A DNA stretch of 64,000 nucleotides, taken from JBBATK01 sp040398805. GTDB lineage: Bacteria > Bacteroidota > Ignavibacteria > Kapaibacteriales > NICIL-2. The notes beneath the pieces are model-generated. The model was not told the DNA's origin, did no database searches, and saw only the letters and a list, made by a program, of their open reading frames with translations. The DNA lies in assembly GCA_040398805.1 (NCBI GenBank), contig JBBATK010000010.1, positions 1 to 64,000 on the forward strand. Direction: 5' to 3'. Positions 8,055 through 16,220 of the stretch are shown piece by piece. Each line of letters starts with the position of its first letter. The stretch's first letter is position 1. The translations under genes and the position numbers were made by a program.

Positions 8055-8966
8055 ATGACACACCGAGAATACTTTTATACGCTGGATACGAACGGAAACC
8101 TGATTCACGACGGAGCGATCATCGACGACCCGCTCTTCCTTGATTTCTTCTACAAGCGGCTGCGGACGAACGACAGCGGACACCACGAGGACTATCGCTA
8201 CTACGCTCCCTGCGGTTCGGAGTGGAACTACGTCGCCGTCGCTGATACACCGATCGTCTTCACCTCGTTCGATGGCAAGAACCTTGGGTACGGTGGATCG
8301 TTGACCATCCCGTTCGCCGCAGCGGAACTGCGTTTCGGCAGTAACGGGGTGCTCTATCACGCGTCTCCCGTGGGCACGGTGGCGCGATTGCAAAGGAATG
8401 TGACGTTGGAGATGGCAAAGAGTGTGGAGCCGTGGGGTCCGTGGTATGCTTATACCGATCCGCACACCGGTCGCACCGACGTGATCCGTCCCATGGAACC
8501 CGACGCGCGCTTCCTTTTTCTGCCGCCGCAAGACGGTAATGCTTGTGCAGGTTGCGGAGAGGACAATCCCTTCGGATTGCGGTTGAGTTTCCTGTTCGAC
8601 ATCCAGGAGAACTCCGCCCACACATGGCTTCGTCCGTCCATCCGACTCATGGGATCGTTGAACGTGATGCATGGCGGTTACGTGGCATTGCTCATGGATG
8701 AAACCATGGGAAAGGTATTGCGCGGATGCGGCGTGAAAGCCCCGACGGCGCAATTGAATGTGCGGTACCGACGTCCGGTTCCTACGGACGAGCCCATCCA
8801 CGTGTCGGCGCTGCTCACGCGGACGGAAGGAAGAAAGCACTATCTCAGCGCGCAGATCACGCGGGTGAGCGACGAACGGACGGTGCTGGCGGAAAGCGAG
8901 GCACTGTTCCTTCGCCTCCCCGCCACAATGCAAAGTCCCGATGAAACGTCCTTGAAGGCGTCATAA
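8055..8966 (+). CDS. UPF0598 (DUF4505)-hotdog thioesterase fusion
   Basis: 303-aa two-domain protein. Residues 1 to about 160 resemble the UPF0598/DUF4505 family (human C8orf82): REYFYTLD, FLDFFYKRLR, ped-like YRYYAPCGSEWNY, TPIVFTSF and SLTIPF follow that family's order. Residues about 168-295 form a PaaI-type hotdog acyl-CoA thioesterase with CAGCGEDNPFGL, the MHGGYVALLMDETMG catalytic region (HGG near 205) and VRYRRPVPTDEPI. I chose ATG at 8055; an in-frame GTG at 8046 would add three residues. It begins about 70 bases from ruvC and is followed after 9 bases by the phosphoesterase gene, so the two are probably one transcript. The UPF0598 domain has no known biochemical role; fusion suggests a link to acyl-CoA metabolism, which is inference. 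Confidence 0.75.
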   Translation: MTHREYFYTLDTNGNLIHDGAIIDDPLFLDFFYKRLRTNDSGHHEDYRYYAPCGSEWNYVAVADTPIVFTSFDGKNLGYGGSLTIPFAAAELRFGSNGVLYHASPVGTVARLQRNVTLEMAKSVEPWGPWYAYTDPHTGRTDVIRPMEPDARFLFLPPQDGNACAGCGEDNPFGLRLSFLFDIQENSAHTWLRPSIRLMGSLNVMHGGYVALLMDETMGKVLRGCGVKAPTAQLNVRYRRPVPTDEPIHVSALLTRTEGRKHYLSAQITRVSDERTVLAESEALFLRLPATMQSPDETSLKAS

Positions 8967-8975
8967 AGAGTCGCT

Positions 8976-10223
8976 ATGGATCCCAAACGCTTCGCCTGGT
9001 TCATCATCACATCGTCGTTACTCATGCTCGCGGTGGACGTATACGTCCTGGCCGCCTGGAACCGCTTTGTCAAGAAGCGTCAGTGGCGTCCTCTGCTCCG
9101 GTATGTCTCCTGGGGACTCTGTATCGTCATGGCCATCGTGTCGCCGACGATCTCCTTCGCTCGCAGCAACAATGCACGCATCGATGATCTGAGCTACGCC
9201 CTCTTCATCGCCTCCACTGTCTGGTACTTTCCCAAGATTCCCATCATGCTCGTGCTCCTGACGAACGACGTGGTCCGCGGGATTCGTGGATTAGTTCGCA
9301 AGGTTTCGCGGCTCATGCGCGGAAGCGAGCATGTCGCATCCGAAGAGACGGTTCCGGACAGCGGACGCAGGGCGGCGTTGCAGGCGACGGCGTGGGGTCT
9401 GGCCTCCGTCCCGTTCGTCATGGTGGCCCGGGGCGTCGACAATACCGACAACATCACGGTGATGCGGGAGACGCTCGAGATACCGAAACTCGGCGCTGCT
9501 TTCGACGGCATCCGGATCGTCCAGATTTCCGATATCCATGCCGGCTCTTGGCGCACGTCGAAACCATTAGAGGAGACGCGTCGACTTATCGCCGAGGAGA
9601 AGCCCGATATCCTGGTGATCACGGGTGACTTCGTCAATTTTCATCCCGAGGAGCTCAAGAACATCCGCGCGGACCTGGAGCGGCTGCGCGCACCGATGGG
9701 TGTGTATGCATCCCTTGGTAACCACGACCATTACATGAACGCCCGCGACCATGCCCTTCTGCAATCGGTGGTGCGTAACTGCGGCATACGCCTGCTTGTC
9801 AACGAGAATCATGTGTTCGAACAAGGAAGCGACCGACTGCAACTGGTGTCTATCGACAACACGGGGTTGGGTCAGGATTTCGGCGACCTGCCGAGAGCAC
9901 TTGTGGGAACGCGGAGCGAAGACCCAACTATCCTGCTGGCACACGACCCCACGTTCTGGGACAAGGAAGTAGTGCGTCGTCGGGAGATCGAACTCACCCT
10001 GAGCGGTCACACGCATGGCGGACAGGTAGGAGTGAACGTGTTCGGCACCGAGTTCAGTGTTGCGCAGATGGTGTATAAACGGTGGGCCGGACTGTATGCC
10101 GTGGGCGACCAGCAATTGTATGTGAACCGCGGTCTCGGTACCATCGGACCTCCCATGCGCATCGGCATCCCGCCGGAAATCACCAGTTTCACCTTGAAAC
10201 GACGCGCGCCGCTGTATGGGTAG
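8976..10223 (+). CDS. Membrane-anchored calcineurin-like phosphoesterase
   Basis: 415-aa metallophosphoesterase of the YkuE/YaeI type. The N-terminal about 110 residues contain three hydrophobic helices, then a GRRAALQATA segment leads into another hydrophobic stretch near residue 140. The catalytic domain (about 165-405) shows all dimetal motifs: QISDIHAGS, VITGDFVNF, SLGNHDHY, LLAHDPTFW and SGHTHGGQVG. Related proteins act on phospholipid-like phosphoesters, for example UDP-2,3-diacylglucosamine analogues, but the substrate here is unknown. The start at 8976 lies 9 bases after the UPF0598-hotdog stop. The twin-arginine segment could direct the catalytic domain outward, although it lies after other helices rather than at the N-terminus. 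Confidence 0.85.
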   Translation: MDPKRFAWFIITSSLLMLAVDVYVLAAWNRFVKKRQWRPLLRYVSWGLCIVMAIVSPTISFARSNNARIDDLSYALFIASTVWYFPKIPIMLVLLTNDVVRGIRGLVRKVSRLMRGSEHVASEETVPDSGRRAALQATAWGLASVPFVMVARGVDNTDNITVMRETLEIPKLGAAFDGIRIVQISDIHAGSWRTSKPLEETRRLIAEEKPDILVITGDFVNFHPEELKNIRADLERLRAPMGVYASLGNHDHYMNARDHALLQSVVRNCGIRLLVNENHVFEQGSDRLQLVSIDNTGLGQDFGDLPRALVGTRSEDPTILLAHDPTFWDKEVVRRREIELTLSGHTHGGQVGVNVFGTEFSVAQMVYKRWAGLYAVGDQQLYVNRGLGTIGPPMRIGIPPEITSFTLKRRAPLYG

Positions 10224-10275
10224 GACGGGTGCGCGTACCCTCTGTGCCGAGTGTCGTCAGCGCGTCGCTGATGCT

Positions 10276-10313
10276 CGCTCGCGATTCACGCTCATGCCCG
10301 CTCGCGATTCACG
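10276..10313. repeat. Short tandem duplication at the hutI stop
   Basis: The 15-mer CGCTCGCGATTCACG occurs exactly twice, at 10276-10290 and 10299-10313, a 23-base period. The right copy encodes the last residues of HutI (VNRERA) and its stop; the left copy lies just after the stop. It looks like a small slippage duplication. Confidence 0.75.
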
Positions 10314-11551
10314 ACGCATCTTCCCCGTATCCATGTCTGAGCCACGTGATTCACCCCGAAGTGATACACGAGGTCGGCGTAGTGACGTGTATCCAGGATC
10401 AGGAAGTCCGCCTGTTTGCCCACCTCAAGACTTCCGGCGATATCGCTCGCGCGCAGCGCGAAGGCACCATTGATGGTGGCGGCGCTGATACTCTCTTCGA
10501 TGGACATGTGCATGTTCGCGCAGGCAAGGGAGAGCACTCCTTGCATGTTTTCGCTGAAGCAGCTACCGGGATTGCAGTCGGTGGCCAGGGCCACGGCCGC
10601 TCCGGCGCCGAGCAGGCGTCGGGCGGGGGCGTACGGGAGACGCAGGGTGTAGGCGGTTCCGGGCAGGAGCGTAGCGACGGTGTCGGACGAAGCCAACGAT
10701 TCGATGCCCGCATCGGAAACGAAGAGAAGGTGATCCGCAGAGAGGCTCCCACATTCAACTGCGAGTTCGGCAGCATGAAAACAGCTCAACTCATCGGCAT
10801 GCACCTTCGTCCTCATGCCATGGCGTTGCGCCGTGTCGAGGATCATCCGTGATTGCTCCACGGTGAAATATCCTGTATCGCAGAACACATCGCATGTTGT
10901 GGCCAGGCCTTCATCGACGACTCTCGGTATCATGTCGTTACAGACGAGCCGGACATATGCGTCACGGTCGTGTGCGTATTCTGGCGGCACGTCGTGCGCA
11001 CCAAGGAAGGTGCTGTGAACGGTGAGCGGATGGCTCTCCCGTACCCGCCTGATGGCGCGGAGCATCTTCAGCTCGCCCTCCGTGTCGAGCGCATAGCCGC
11101 TTTTGATCTCCAGGGTCGTCGTCCCGTGTTCCATGGCGGAGAGCGCCAGCACCGACGCTTGCCGGAAGAGCTCGTCTTCGGAAGCAGCACGGACGGCGTT
11201 CATGGTGGCGAGGATGCCTCCGCCTTCCGCAGCGATCTGTTGATAGGAGACACCTTGAAGACGTCGGGCGAATTCGTGAGACCTTGAGCCGGCGAAGACC
11301 ACGTGGGAATGCGAATCCACGAAGCCGGGCATGACCACCCGTCCGCCGCAGTCGATGACCGTGTCGGCGCGATGGATGACCTCCGTATGACGATCGTTCG
11401 GACCTATCCACAGGATGGATTCCTCCACCAGCATCGCTGCATCGCTGAGGATGTGAAGGTCCTGCATGGCGGAACCGCGTTTATTCAGGTCGGCGGCATC
11501 GGTCACCTGCAACAACTGTCCGATATTGACGAGAAGGGTTCTCACAGCCAC
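10292..11551 (-). CDS. hutI: Imidazolonepropionase
   Basis: 419-aa amidohydrolase that opens 4-imidazolone-5-propanoate to N-formimino-L-glutamate in histidine degradation. Metal-binding DSHSHVVFAG follows the VVMPGF strand; the substrate-loop segment EIKSGYALD and the later HADELS, ADHLLFV and ALATDCNPGS segments are diagnostic for HutI among amidohydrolases. Length matches the family. The start codon appears to be GTG at 11551, overlapping the manC stop by 10 bases, so translation is probably coupled. No other hut genes (hutH, hutU, hutG) lie in the window, which makes its place behind asd and manC odd. Confidence 0.93.
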   Translation of the reverse strand: MAVRTLLVNIGQLLQVTDAADLNKRGSAMQDLHILSDAAMLVEESILWIGPNDRHTEVIHRADTVIDCGGRVVMPGFVDSHSHVVFAGSRSHEFARRLQGVSYQQIAAEGGGILATMNAVRAASEDELFRQASVLALSAMEHGTTTLEIKSGYALDTEGELKMLRAIRRVRESHPLTVHSTFLGAHDVPPEYAHDRDAYVRLVCNDMIPRVVDEGLATTCDVFCDTGYFTVEQSRMILDTAQRHGMRTKVHADELSCFHAAELAVECGSLSADHLLFVSDAGIESLASSDTVATLLPGTAYTLRLPYAPARRLLGAGAAVALATDCNPGSCFSENMQGVLSLACANMHMSIEESISAATINGAFALRASDIAGSLEVGKQADFLILDTRHYADLVYHFGVNHVAQTWIRGRCVVNRERA

Positions 11552-12648
11552 GCATCCTGCCCTTGTTCCTTCATGCGGTTGACCGCTTTCTTCACCTCCT
11601 GCACCCGATCCTTGGGAACCACGACGATGGAGTCGTCTGTGGCGACCACGACGACATCATCCATTCCGATGACGCTCACCATCATGGCTTGACCGGTGCT
11701 GTAATTGGCGACGATGGAGTTCTTCGACTCGACGACGGTGGAAAGTCCGACACACACGTTTCCGTCCGCATCCACCGGATTGGTGCGCTCCAGCGAATCC
11801 CACGAGCCGACATCATCCCATGGGAAGCGGGACGGCAGGACGACGACGTTCGGGGCGACTTCCATGAGGGCGTAGTCGATGGAGATATCGGGCAATGCGC
11901 CGAACATCTTGTCGATGGACGGATAGGCACCGTCGACTGCGTTCCGCACATCCGCGCGTACCAGGTCCGTCATCTCGTCGATCTTCTCCCCTATCTGCGG
12001 TGCGTGCACCTTCATTCCTTCCACGAAGGTGTCGCAGCGGTAGAAGAACATACCGCTGTTCCACACGAAGGACCCGTCCTTGAGGAACTCTTCGGCGGTA
12101 GCGCGGTCGGGCTTCTCGCGAAAACTTCTGACGCTGCAGACGTCGTCCTCGATCACGCCGCCCTTCTCGATGTATCCGTACCCCGTCTCCGGCCGGCTGG
12201 GCGGAATGCCGAGGGTGACGATGACGGGATGCGTTTCTGCGAAGCCGAGCGCTTGGTCCACTTGCCGGCGGAAGATATCGATGGAATCGATGTACTGATC
12301 GGCCGTGACGACGGCGACGGAGATGTCCGCAGCGGCTCCATACCGCGCCTGCAGCACGGAAGCCGCCAACGCCAGGCAGGGTGCGGTGTTCCGCTTATGC
12401 GGCTCTGCGATGATGTTCTCCGCCGGAACGGACGTGACGACTGCGCGGATATGCGGTTGAAGCACCGCGCTGGTGATGATGAAGATGTCGGAAGGGTCGA
12501 TTAACGGCGCTATGCGTTCTATCGACTCCTCGATCATCGTCTTCTCCGGATGGACCAGAGGCAACAGTTGTTTGGGTCGGGTGCGGCGGCTGAGCGGATA
12601 GAAGCGTTCGCCGCTTCCTCCCGCCATGATGACGGCGGTTCGTTTCAT
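11542..12648 (-). CDS. manC: Mannose-1-phosphate guanylyltransferase
   Basis: 368-aa nucleotidyltransferase that makes GDP-mannose from GTP and mannose-1-phosphate for surface polysaccharide or glycosylation. The signature GGSGERFYPLSRRTRPKQLL near the N-terminus is the GTP-binding and catalytic loop; FREKPDRATAEEFL, WNSGMFFY and PSRFPWDDVGSWDSL follow in the family order. It lacks the C-terminal isomerase domain of bifunctional ManC/AlgA, so it is the short monofunctional type. Its ATG overlaps the asd stop (ATGA) and its stop overlaps the hutI start, so the three genes form a tight operon. Confidence 0.93.
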   Translation of the reverse strand: MKRTAVIMAGGSGERFYPLSRRTRPKQLLPLVHPEKTMIEESIERIAPLIDPSDIFIITSAVLQPHIRAVVTSVPAENIIAEPHKRNTAPCLALAASVLQARYGAAADISVAVVTADQYIDSIDIFRRQVDQALGFAETHPVIVTLGIPPSRPETGYGYIEKGGVIEDDVCSVRSFREKPDRATAEEFLKDGSFVWNSGMFFYRCDTFVEGMKVHAPQIGEKIDEMTDLVRADVRNAVDGAYPSIDKMFGALPDISIDYALMEVAPNVVVLPSRFPWDDVGSWDSLERTNPVDADGNVCVGLSTVVESKNSIVANYSTGQAMMVSVIGMDDVVVVATDDSIVVVPKDRVQEVKKAVNRMKEQGQDAWL

Positions 12649-13673
12649 GAGTGTTGGAGGCGGAATGAAGAATCGAAAGACAAGGATTGCATGCGCAGGA
12701 GTTCCTCGGCGATCTGGACGGCATTGGTGGCTGCGCCCTTCCGAAGATTGTCCGCGACAAGCCAGAGGTTGGCTCCGTGCTCGACGGAGTCGTCCGTTCG
12801 GATGCGACCGACGAAGACGTCGTCAAGATTCGCTACGGCCAGAGGAGTGGGATACACCGCGTTCGCGGGATCATCGATCACGGTGATTCCCGGTGCTCCT
12901 TCGAGCACATCGCGTATGGCCGACGGCGTACACTCCGCGGCGCATTCGATATTCACGGATTCGCCATGTCCGCCAAGAACGGGTGCGCGAACGCAGGTGA
13001 CGGAAAGCGGGAGGTCCGGAATCTCCAGGATCTTCCGCGTTTCCAGCATCATCTTCCGCTCTTCCTGACTTGGTCCGTCGGCCTCGTCGATGGTATGGAA
13101 GACCAGGTTGAAGGCGACGGGATGCGTGGAGATGCGGACCTCAGGAATGCGGTCGTGGATCTCCGCATCGAGCTGATGGAGTCCGTTCTGACCGGCACCG
13201 CTGACGGACTGATAGGTGGACACCACGACGCGGCGCAGGTGGAAGGCGGCATGCAAGGGTTTGAGGACGACGACGAGTTCGATGGTGGAGCAATTAGGAT
13301 TGGCGATGATGCCGTGATGATTGTCCAGCGCATGCGGGTTCACTTCAGGAACGACGAGCGGGACATCAGGATGCATGCGCCATGCGGAGGAATTGTCGAT
13401 GACCACGCAGTTCGCCGCACGCGCGTAGGGGGCGAACTCGATGCTCACCGCACTTCCGGCGGAGAACAGGGCTATGTCCACGTCGTCGAAGGAGCGCTTC
13501 GTGAGCTCCTCCACCCGAATGGCCTTCCCACGGAACTGCTGGTCCGTCCCGGCGCTTTTCCCCGAGGCGAAGAGGCGCAACGAGTGGCAGGGGAAGCCGC
13601 GCTCTTCGAGCACGCGGAGCATGGTACGTCCCACCAGACCCGTGGAACCGACGACTGCGAGAGAACAACCCAT
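12645..13673 (-). CDS. asd: Aspartate-semialdehyde dehydrogenase
   Basis: 342-aa NADPH enzyme that reduces aspartyl-4-phosphate to aspartate semialdehyde for lysine, threonine, methionine and diaminopimelate synthesis. The dinucleotide-binding N-terminus AVVGSTGLVGRTML fixes the start at MGCSLAVVG (13673); the active-site Cys lies in NPNCSTIELV; the SGAGQNGL loop and HPVAFNLVFHTID region are typical; CVRAPVLGGHGESV holds the catalytic His. Length matches the family. First gene of the asd-manC-hutI operon, with a likely promoter 33 bases upstream. Confidence 0.95.
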   Translation of the reverse strand: MGCSLAVVGSTGLVGRTMLRVLEERGFPCHSLRLFASGKSAGTDQQFRGKAIRVEELTKRSFDDVDIALFSAGSAVSIEFAPYARAANCVVIDNSSAWRMHPDVPLVVPEVNPHALDNHHGIIANPNCSTIELVVVLKPLHAAFHLRRVVVSTYQSVSGAGQNGLHQLDAEIHDRIPEVRISTHPVAFNLVFHTIDEADGPSQEERKMMLETRKILEIPDLPLSVTCVRAPVLGGHGESVNIECAAECTPSAIRDVLEGAPGITVIDDPANAVYPTPLAVANLDDVFVGRIRTDDSVEHGANLWLVADNLRKGAATNAVQIAEELLRMQSLSFDSSFRLQHS

Positions 13674-13705
13674 GAAAGCGACGTGATGATGCGGGGAACC
13701 CGCGC

Positions 13706-13713
13706 GCAATATA
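13706..13713 (-). promoter_or_regulatory. -7 element of the asd-manC-hutI operon
   Basis: Minus-strand TATATTGC lies 33 bases ahead of the asd ATG, between the flagellar terminator and asd. It fits the TAnnTT pattern seen before nuoJ, mfd and rimP. Confidence 0.45.
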
Positions 13714-13736
13714 CATGCATGGGGAGAACGCGACAG

Positions 13737-13770
13737 AAAAAAACCCAAGGCAGTACCTGCCTTGGGTTTT
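13737..13770 (-). terminator. Terminator of fliL-fliM-fliN
   Basis: A perfect 13-bp stem (13741-13753 pairing with 13757-13769, 3-base loop) is followed on the minus strand by seven T residues. It lies about 55 bases beyond the fliN stop. A shorter T-run on the plus strand could make it weakly bidirectional. Confidence 0.9.
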
Positions 13771-13824
13771 CACCGTTTTCTGTGTCGTCTCGTTACGTGC
13801 GAAGGAGGATAGTGTCCGCTCGTG

Positions 13825-14265
13825 TCACTTGCGGAGCGAGCGAAGCCGGTCTGCAGGATCGACGAGCGAGGTGACGCGGATACCGAAGTGCTTGTCGATA
13901 ACGACCACTTCGCCTTCGGCCACTTTCTTCCCGTTCACGAGCACGTCCACGGGCTCGTTGACAAGCTTGTCGAATTCCACGACGGAACCGCGACCGAGGC
14001 GAAGGATATCGCGGATCAACATGTTCGTCCTGCCGAGTTCGATGCTGACCGCGAGTTGCAGATCATACAACATGTCCAGCTTAGGGTCCAGCGGCGATAC
14101 CATGTTGGCACTGCCGAGAGGTGTGGAGGACGGACGTTCGATATCGCCGAATTCCGGCTCATCCACAGCCACGTTACTCATGACCGGTTGTGCCGATTGC
14201 GATTCTGATGACATCTCTTTCGCTCCGCTGAGCAGAGCATCTATTTCTTCTTGCGACATACTCAT
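13825..14265 (-). CDS. fliN: Flagellar motor switch protein FliN
   Basis: 146-aa C-ring protein of the flagellar switch complex. Residues about 65-135 are the SpoA/FliN fold: LYDLQLAVSIELGRTNMLIRD, LGRGSVVEFDKLVNEPVDVLVNGK and EGEVVVIDKHFGIRV. The N-terminus (SQEEIDALLSG) repeats the CheY-binding motif of FliM, as in FliY proteins, but there is no CheC-like domain between. Last gene of fliL-fliM-fliN; starts 37 bases after fliM and is followed by a strong terminator. Confidence in family is high; naming FliN rather than a short FliY is a convention. Confidence 0.93.
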   Translation of the reverse strand: MSMSQEEIDALLSGAKEMSSESQSAQPVMSNVAVDEPEFGDIERPSSTPLGSANMVSPLDPKLDMLYDLQLAVSIELGRTNMLIRDILRLGRGSVVEFDKLVNEPVDVLVNGKKVAEGEVVVIDKHFGIRVTSLVDPADRLRSLRK

Positions 14266-14302
14266 ATGTTGAACCTTGTATGGTGTTCGTGAATCGTTGT
14301 TA

Positions 14303-15337
14303 TTACGGAGCCAGCATCGCGGTCAGCGTATCGGCATCGAGGAGGTCCTCTCCTTCCAGCGTGCGGGTGATCCGTATCGCTTTCTTGCCGTCCATGCCGC
14401 CGGGACGTCCGGCCAGTTTTCGTTTGTTGTCGATGGAGACGATGATTTCGGAGTTCACGCGTGTGTCCAATCGGATCACATCGCCTTTTTTCAGTATGAG
14501 GAACTCCCGTATCGTGATTTCCGACTTCCCTAACTCCGCCGAGATCGATACGTGTTGGTTGGAAAGCTGCTGCTGCATGACCTTCAGGTTCTCTTTTTCG
14601 CGCTCGGCATTCACATAGGCGAGTCCGTTGGACAGTGACTGCTTGTTGAGCCGGGTGATCACATCCTCGAGAGCGAAGGTGGGAAAACAGAAGTTCATCG
14701 GGTACGTGTTCGCCCCGATGGACACTTCGATGCTGACGACGACGACGATTTCCGAGCTGGGAGCCAGCTGGACAAAATCGGCTTCACTTTCCATCCGGCT
14801 GTACTTGAACGAGAGCTCCGCAATGGATTTCCACGCATTCGATAGGTCGCCCAACGCATGTTCGATGATGTTCTTCATCACCGATTGCTCGATGGGTGTG
14901 ATGGTACGCGGCTTCCTCGGTTTATCCGCCGTGCCGCCGAGCATGCGCTCAACAAGGCATAGGGCCAGCTGCGGACTCACCTGCATGATGGCACTGCCGT
15001 CCGTGCCTTCGATATCGAAGACGTACAGACAGCTGGGATTAGAGACCGTGAGAGTGTATTCGGAGTAGAAAAGCTGGTCAACGGAGGTGACGGAGAGCGT
15101 CGCAGCCGTCTGCAGCTTCGAGACCAGGTAGTAGCCGAAGTTCTCGGCGAATGCCTCATGGACCGTCTGGATGGTACGTACTTGATTTTTCGAAATGCGG
15201 TTGGGCCGGCGGAAGTCGTAGCTCATGAAGTCGCGCTGCAGATACGAGGTATCCGCTTTCTGCGACTCTTGCTGCTCGGGTGTGTTCAATCCGGTGAGCA
15301 GGCTGTCTATTTCCTGTTGCGATAAGACGTCTGGCAT
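14303..15337 (-). CDS. fliM: Flagellar motor switch protein FliM
   Basis: 344-aa C-ring protein that binds phosphorylated CheY and sets rotation direction. The N-terminal LSQQEIDSLLTGL is the CheY-binding motif. The middle CheC-like domain starts near YDFRRPNRISKNQVRTIQTVHE and includes the LVERMLGGT loop; the C-terminal SpoA domain has ELGKSEITIREFLILKKGDV. Length is normal. It follows fliL by 67 bases and precedes fliN; the three genes supply the rotor switch and its stator-associated partner. Confidence 0.96.
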   Translation of the reverse strand: MPDVLSQQEIDSLLTGLNTPEQQESQKADTSYLQRDFMSYDFRRPNRISKNQVRTIQTVHEAFAENFGYYLVSKLQTAATLSVTSVDQLFYSEYTLTVSNPSCLYVFDIEGTDGSAIMQVSPQLALCLVERMLGGTADKPRKPRTITPIEQSVMKNIIEHALGDLSNAWKSIAELSFKYSRMESEADFVQLAPSSEIVVVVSIEVSIGANTYPMNFCFPTFALEDVITRLNKQSLSNGLAYVNAEREKENLKVMQQQLSNQHVSISAELGKSEITIREFLILKKGDVIRLDTRVNSEIIVSIDNKRKLAGRPGGMDGKKAIRITRTLEGEDLLDADTLTAMLAP

Positions 15338-15404
15338 TGTCCTCTTCCTTTTCCTTTGCTGTTCTTGTATCGTCCTGATACTCCGTCACAATGCTTATCG
15401 GTTC

Positions 15405-15980
15405 CTATTGAATGATGAACTTCGGAAAGTACACATTCAACAATCGGACCGGCTCTTTGGTCTCTTCCGCAAGACCTCTGAAGTACGGCTTCAGATCCTT
15501 TTTCAGAATCGCCCGTAACGAATCCCGCATGTCCTCACGCTGCAACTCCTCGGCGGTGTATTGCGAGAAACGCGTGATCATGATGGACTGTACGGGAACC
15601 ATGAGTTTGTTTTCGATGGTCTCCCTCATGGTCTCCGGCTCAATTTCTATGCCAAGTGACACGACGGCGATCGCATCGGCCGACCCACGCGGGTTTATGT
15701 AGATGTCGTTTTTCGTCGTGATGATCGTTCCGACCTTCTTCATGACGATCTCGCCGCTCTCTTCCTCCTCGGCTTCCGCCTCGGTCCCATGCGCCTTCGG
15801 TGCATGCGAAGCCGCTGCAGCAGCCGGCTGGGGAGCAAAATATTTGATGGCAGCCATGACGATGCCTGCCTGAACGACGACGATACCGAGGATGATTCCG
15901 ATAAGAACGGGCAGTTTCATGCGCTTCTTCTCGGGCAACTCCCCGTCTTCAAATTCATCTACATCCGGATCCTGTGCCAT
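15405..15980 (-). CDS. fliL: Flagellar basal body-associated protein FliL
   Basis: 191-aa single-pass inner-membrane protein that surrounds and helps engage the stator. An acidic cytoplasmic N-terminus (residues 1-20) leads to one membrane helix (about 24-47, PVLIGIILGIVVVQAGIVMAA), then an Ala/Glu-rich linker, then the periplasmic stomatin-like domain with YINPRGSADAIAVVSLGIEI and LREAL-like helices. It ends in VRLLNVYFPKFIIQ, matching the usual FliL terminus. First gene of fliL-fliM-fliN. The 240 bases upstream hold no gene; a sigma-54-like sequence there is too weak to call. Confidence 0.92.
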   Translation of the reverse strand: MAQDPDVDEFEDGELPEKKRMKLPVLIGIILGIVVVQAGIVMAAIKYFAPQPAAAAASHAPKAHGTEAEAEEEESGEIVMKKVGTIITTKNDIYINPRGSADAIAVVSLGIEIEPETMRETIENKLMVPVQSIMITRFSQYTAEELQREDMRDSLRAILKKDLKPYFRGLAEETKEPVRLLNVYFPKFIIQ

Positions 15981-16220
15981 GTGGTTTTACCCCGCCGCGT
16001 GTCCTGAAGGCCTTGACGACCCTACGGACACCGCTATCGTTACAGAAAATCATGTGCCAAATCCCCGCGCGCAGGAATCCCGACACTTTTACCTTGAGGG
16101 TATCGGCCATACCGGGGTCAAACTGAAATCACGACCGGCGCTTTTTTCGCGGCGGGTTAAAGGATTCGGGAGATGGGTGCAAGGGACCCGATGATGAAGG
16201 CAAGATGATGACGGCAATCA

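Noticed and set aside
7434..8933. 499-aa reading of ruvC
   Set aside because: The first 316 residues are antisense to the UPF0598-hotdog gene; RuvC starts at its MRILGIDPG motif.
16044..16059. Sigma-54-like sequence on the minus strand upstream of fliL (TGGCAC then TTTTCT)
   Set aside because: The -24 GG is good but the -12 GC is replaced by TC, so it misses the essential half of the motif.
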